This document shows positions 14,325 through 16,309 of a stretch of DNA of 16,309 nt, piece by piece. This DNA is from Alphaproteobacteria bacterium. GTDB lineage: Bacteria > Pseudomonadota > Alphaproteobacteria > Puniceispirillales > Puniceispirillaceae. The stretch covers positions 1-16,309 of the forward strand of contig WTHY01000092.1 of the NCBI GenBank assembly GCA_011522945.1, given 5' to 3'. Numbering within the stretch: position 1 is the first letter of the stretch; every line of letters begins with the position of its first letter. A program made the position numbers and the translations under genes. The notes beneath the pieces were generated by a model. That model worked only from the letters and a program-made list of their open reading frames with translations. It was not told the origin of the DNA and did no database searches.

Positions 14325-16103
14325 ATGAAAATGACGACTGAAGAAGCTTTTGTAAAAGTTCTACAACGACATGGCATTCGCCATGCCTTTGGAATCATTG
14401 GCTCTGCGATGATGCCAATCTCTGATCTGTTTCCGCAAGCAGGTATTACATTTTGGGATACAGCGCATGAATGTAATGCAGGCATGATGGCTGATGGCTA
14501 CACACGTGCTTCTGGTGAGGTCTGCATGATGGTGGCACAAAATGGCCCAGGTATTACAAATTTCGTGACACCTGTAAAAACTGCTTATTGGAATCATACG
14601 CCCCTTCTATTGGTTACACCGCAAGCCGCTAATAAAACGATTGGCCAAGGTGGCTTCCAAGAAGTTGAGCAAATGGCGCTCTTCAAGGATATGGTTGCCT
14701 ATCAAGAAGAAGTACGTGACCCATCGCGTATCGCAGAGGTTCTAAACCGCGTGATTTCTCAAGCCAAGCGCCTATCTGCACCATGTCAGATTAACGTGCC
14801 ACGTGATTACTGGACACAAGTCATTGATATCGCCATGCCTGCTATTGTGGAGTTTGAACGCCCGCATGGTGGTGATACAGCTATCGCAGAAGCCGCTGCA
14901 TTATTATCAAATGCAAAATTCCCAGTGATTTTAAACGGTGCAGGTGTTGTGATTGGCGGCGCTATCGATACATCTATTGCTCTGGCTGAACGCCTAGATG
15001 CACCAGTATGTTGCGGGTATCAGCATAATGATGCCTTCCCAGGCTCGCACCCACTCTTTGCAGGGCCGCTAGGCTATAATGGGTCAAAGGCTGGTATGCA
15101 GCTTATCTCACAAGCTGATGTGGTATTAGCACTTGGCACACGTCTCAACCCGTTTTCAACATTGCCTGGCTACGGCATTGATTACTGGCCAGCTGATGCG
15201 AAAATCATTCAGGTTGATATCAACCCTGACAGAATTGGCCTGACCAAGCCTGTAACAGTAGGTATTGTCGGTGATGCTAAGAAAGTTGCTACTGGCATTT
15301 TAGAACATCTGAGCGCTGATGCTGGCGACCAAGGCCGCGCAGAGCGTAAAGAGATAATTGCCACAACAAAATCTGCATGGCAGCAAGAGCTTACAATGCT
15401 TGACCATGAAGATGATGATCCAGGCACAAGCTGGAATGAGCGTGCCCGCAACCGTGAGCCAGAAAAGATGAGCCCACGTATGGCATGGCGCGCTATTACA
15501 TCTGTCCTGCCTCGCGATGCTATTATTAGCTCTGACATTGGTAATAACTGTGCCATAGGTAATGCATACCCAACATTTGACGAAGGCCGCAAATATCTAG
15601 CCCCTGGTCTATTTGGTCCATGTGGCTATGGTTTCCCAGCGATTGCCGGCGCTAAAATTGCTAAGCCTGACGTGCCTGTAGTTGGCTTTGCAGGTGACGG
15701 CGCGTTCGGCATTTCTATGAATGAAATGGTATCTGTTGGACGTGAAGAATGGCCCGCAATTACGATGGTCATTTTCCGTAATTATCAGTGGGGCGCTGAA
15801 AAGCGTAACACCACACTCTGGTTCGAGGATAATTTCGTAGGCACAGAGCTTGATCTAGATGTCACATATGCCGGCATTGCGAAACAGTGTGGTGTAGAGG
15901 GTGTTCAGGTCTCAACTATGGATGATCTCGCTAAGGCGCTTGATACGGCTATTCGTGCACAGATGGAAGATAAGAAAACGACCTTTATTGAAGTTGTTTT
16001 GAACCAAGAACTTGGTGAGCCATTCCGCCGTGATGCCATGAAGAAGCCAGTATCTGTAGCCGGCATTGACCCGGCAGATTTTGTGCCTCAGCAAGTCGGC
16101 TAA
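14325..16103 (+). CDS. xsc: Sulfoacetaldehyde acetyltransferase
   Basis: Xsc is a thiamine-diphosphate enzyme that cleaves sulfoacetaldehyde with phosphate into acetyl phosphate and sulfite, the desulfonating step of taurine use. The 592-aa protein has the N-terminal ThDP pyrimidine domain with Glu49 in AHECNAGMMADGY, IAQNGPGITNF-like (VAQNGPGITNF, 70-80) and NKTIGQGGFQEVEQ (103-116). A central domain (about 190-330) follows, then the C-terminal diphosphate-binding domain with FAGDGAFGISMNEM (455-468) and FRNYQWGAEKRN (484-495). The start MKMTTEEAFVKVL matches the known family N-terminus, and GGGG lies 8 bases upstream of the ATG at 14325. A GTG at 14316 is less likely. No pta follows; the transcript ends in a strong terminator. 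Confidence 0.97.
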   Translation: MKMTTEEAFVKVLQRHGIRHAFGIIGSAMMPISDLFPQAGITFWDTAHECNAGMMADGYTRASGEVCMMVAQNGPGITNFVTPVKTAYWNHTPLLLVTPQAANKTIGQGGFQEVEQMALFKDMVAYQEEVRDPSRIAEVLNRVISQAKRLSAPCQINVPRDYWTQVIDIAMPAIVEFERPHGGDTAIAEAAALLSNAKFPVILNGAGVVIGGAIDTSIALAERLDAPVCCGYQHNDAFPGSHPLFAGPLGYNGSKAGMQLISQADVVLALGTRLNPFSTLPGYGIDYWPADAKIIQVDINPDRIGLTKPVTVGIVGDAKKVATGILEHLSADAGDQGRAERKEIIATTKSAWQQELTMLDHEDDDPGTSWNERARNREPEKMSPRMAWRAITSVLPRDAIISSDIGNNCAIGNAYPTFDEGRKYLAPGLFGPCGYGFPAIAGAKIAKPDVPVVGFAGDGAFGISMNEMVSVGREEWPAITMVIFRNYQWGAEKRNTTLWFEDNFVGTELDLDVTYAGIAKQCGVEGVQVSTMDDLAKALDTAIRAQMEDKKTTFIEVVLNQELGEPFRRDAMKKPVSVAGIDPADFVPQQVG

Positions 16104-16123
16104 ATAGCATCCAAAATTATGAG

Positions 16124-16157
16124 GCTAGGCCAGCATAGTTACTGGCCTAGCTTTTTT
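16124..16157 (+). terminator. Rho-independent terminator of xsc
   Basis: A perfect 10-bp GC-rich stem (GCTAGGCCAG / CTGGCCTAGC, 8-base loop) is followed directly by six T residues. It lies 20 bp after the xsc stop and closes the tauR-xsc side of the taurine cluster. Confidence 0.95.
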
Positions 16158-16229
16158 ATGCCCAATCCTAGATATAGACATGTTTTTTGCAAAAAGACGC
16201 TATATAGATGGCCCCAATCAAGAGGCACA

Positions 16230-16309
16230 ATGAGACAAATCTCTATAACCAATATCTTGGAAACAAACCTCTCGGGGCAAACTATCCCATCTTTTGATAA
16301 GCAGTGGAC
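16230..16309 (+). CDS. Possible start of a further gene, product unknown (cut by window edge)
   Basis: An open frame begins at ATG 16230 (MRQISITNILETNL...) and stays open for 26 codons to the window end. AGAGG lies 5 bases upstream. A 12-bp palindrome, TTTTTGCAAAAA, at 16184-16195 and an AT-rich TATATA element at 16200-16205 lie between the xsc terminator and this start and could be its promoter region. There is too little sequence to name a family. It is not an obvious phosphotransacetylase start. Confidence 0.4.
   Translation, partial: MRQISITNILETNLSGQTIPSFDKQW

Overview
This window is an ordinary-looking stretch of bacterial chromosome of moderate GC content. It most likely comes from a marine alphaproteobacterium of the SAR116 or roseobacter kind. 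That placement is inferred from protein style and from the combination of a tpa/xsc taurine pathway with a MocR-type TauR regulator; no rRNA, tRNA or other taxonomic marker is present. No mobile element, CRISPR array or prophage gene was seen. Genes are tightly packed, with canonical Shine-Dalgarno sequences in most places.

Left part (1-2343): on the minus strand lie the start of an unrecognised protein cut by the window edge, a peptidase-M19-like (renal dipeptidase) protein that lacks several usual metal ligands, and a single-domain rhodanese. On the plus strand is a stand-alone hisI (phosphoribosyl-AMP cyclohydrolase).

Middle part (2487-6932): a compact minus-strand molybdenum-cofactor operon, moaA-mobB-moeA-moaD-moaE, with 1-bp gaps or 4-bp ATGA overlaps. 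Divergent from it is tupA, a periplasmic tungstate/molybdate-type binding protein with no permease or ATPase gene beside it.

Right part (6999-16103): a complete module for taurine uptake and cleavage. On the minus strand tpa (taurine:pyruvate aminotransferase) is followed by tauA, tauB and tauC (ABC importer; TauC is unusually long at 642 aa). On the plus strand are tauR (MocR-family regulator) and xsc (sulfoacetaldehyde acetyltransferase), the latter ending in a strong terminator. TauABC would import taurine, Tpa would convert it to sulfoacetaldehyde, and Xsc would split that into acetyl phosphate and sulfite. Phosphotransacetylase, a sulfite exporter and a sulfite dehydrogenase are not in the window. 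Sulfite dehydrogenases are molybdoenzymes, so the neighbouring Moco genes may be functionally linked.

The most notable non-coding signals are two pairs of direct repeats (core TTTTGGAYCTAW, 22-bp period), one upstream of tpa and one upstream of xsc, which look like TauR operators. Between the tpa operators and the tauR start lies a GC-rich array of about ten 14-bp tandem units. I did not find a clearly new biological system. The array, the long TauC and the ligand-poor M19 protein are the best leads.
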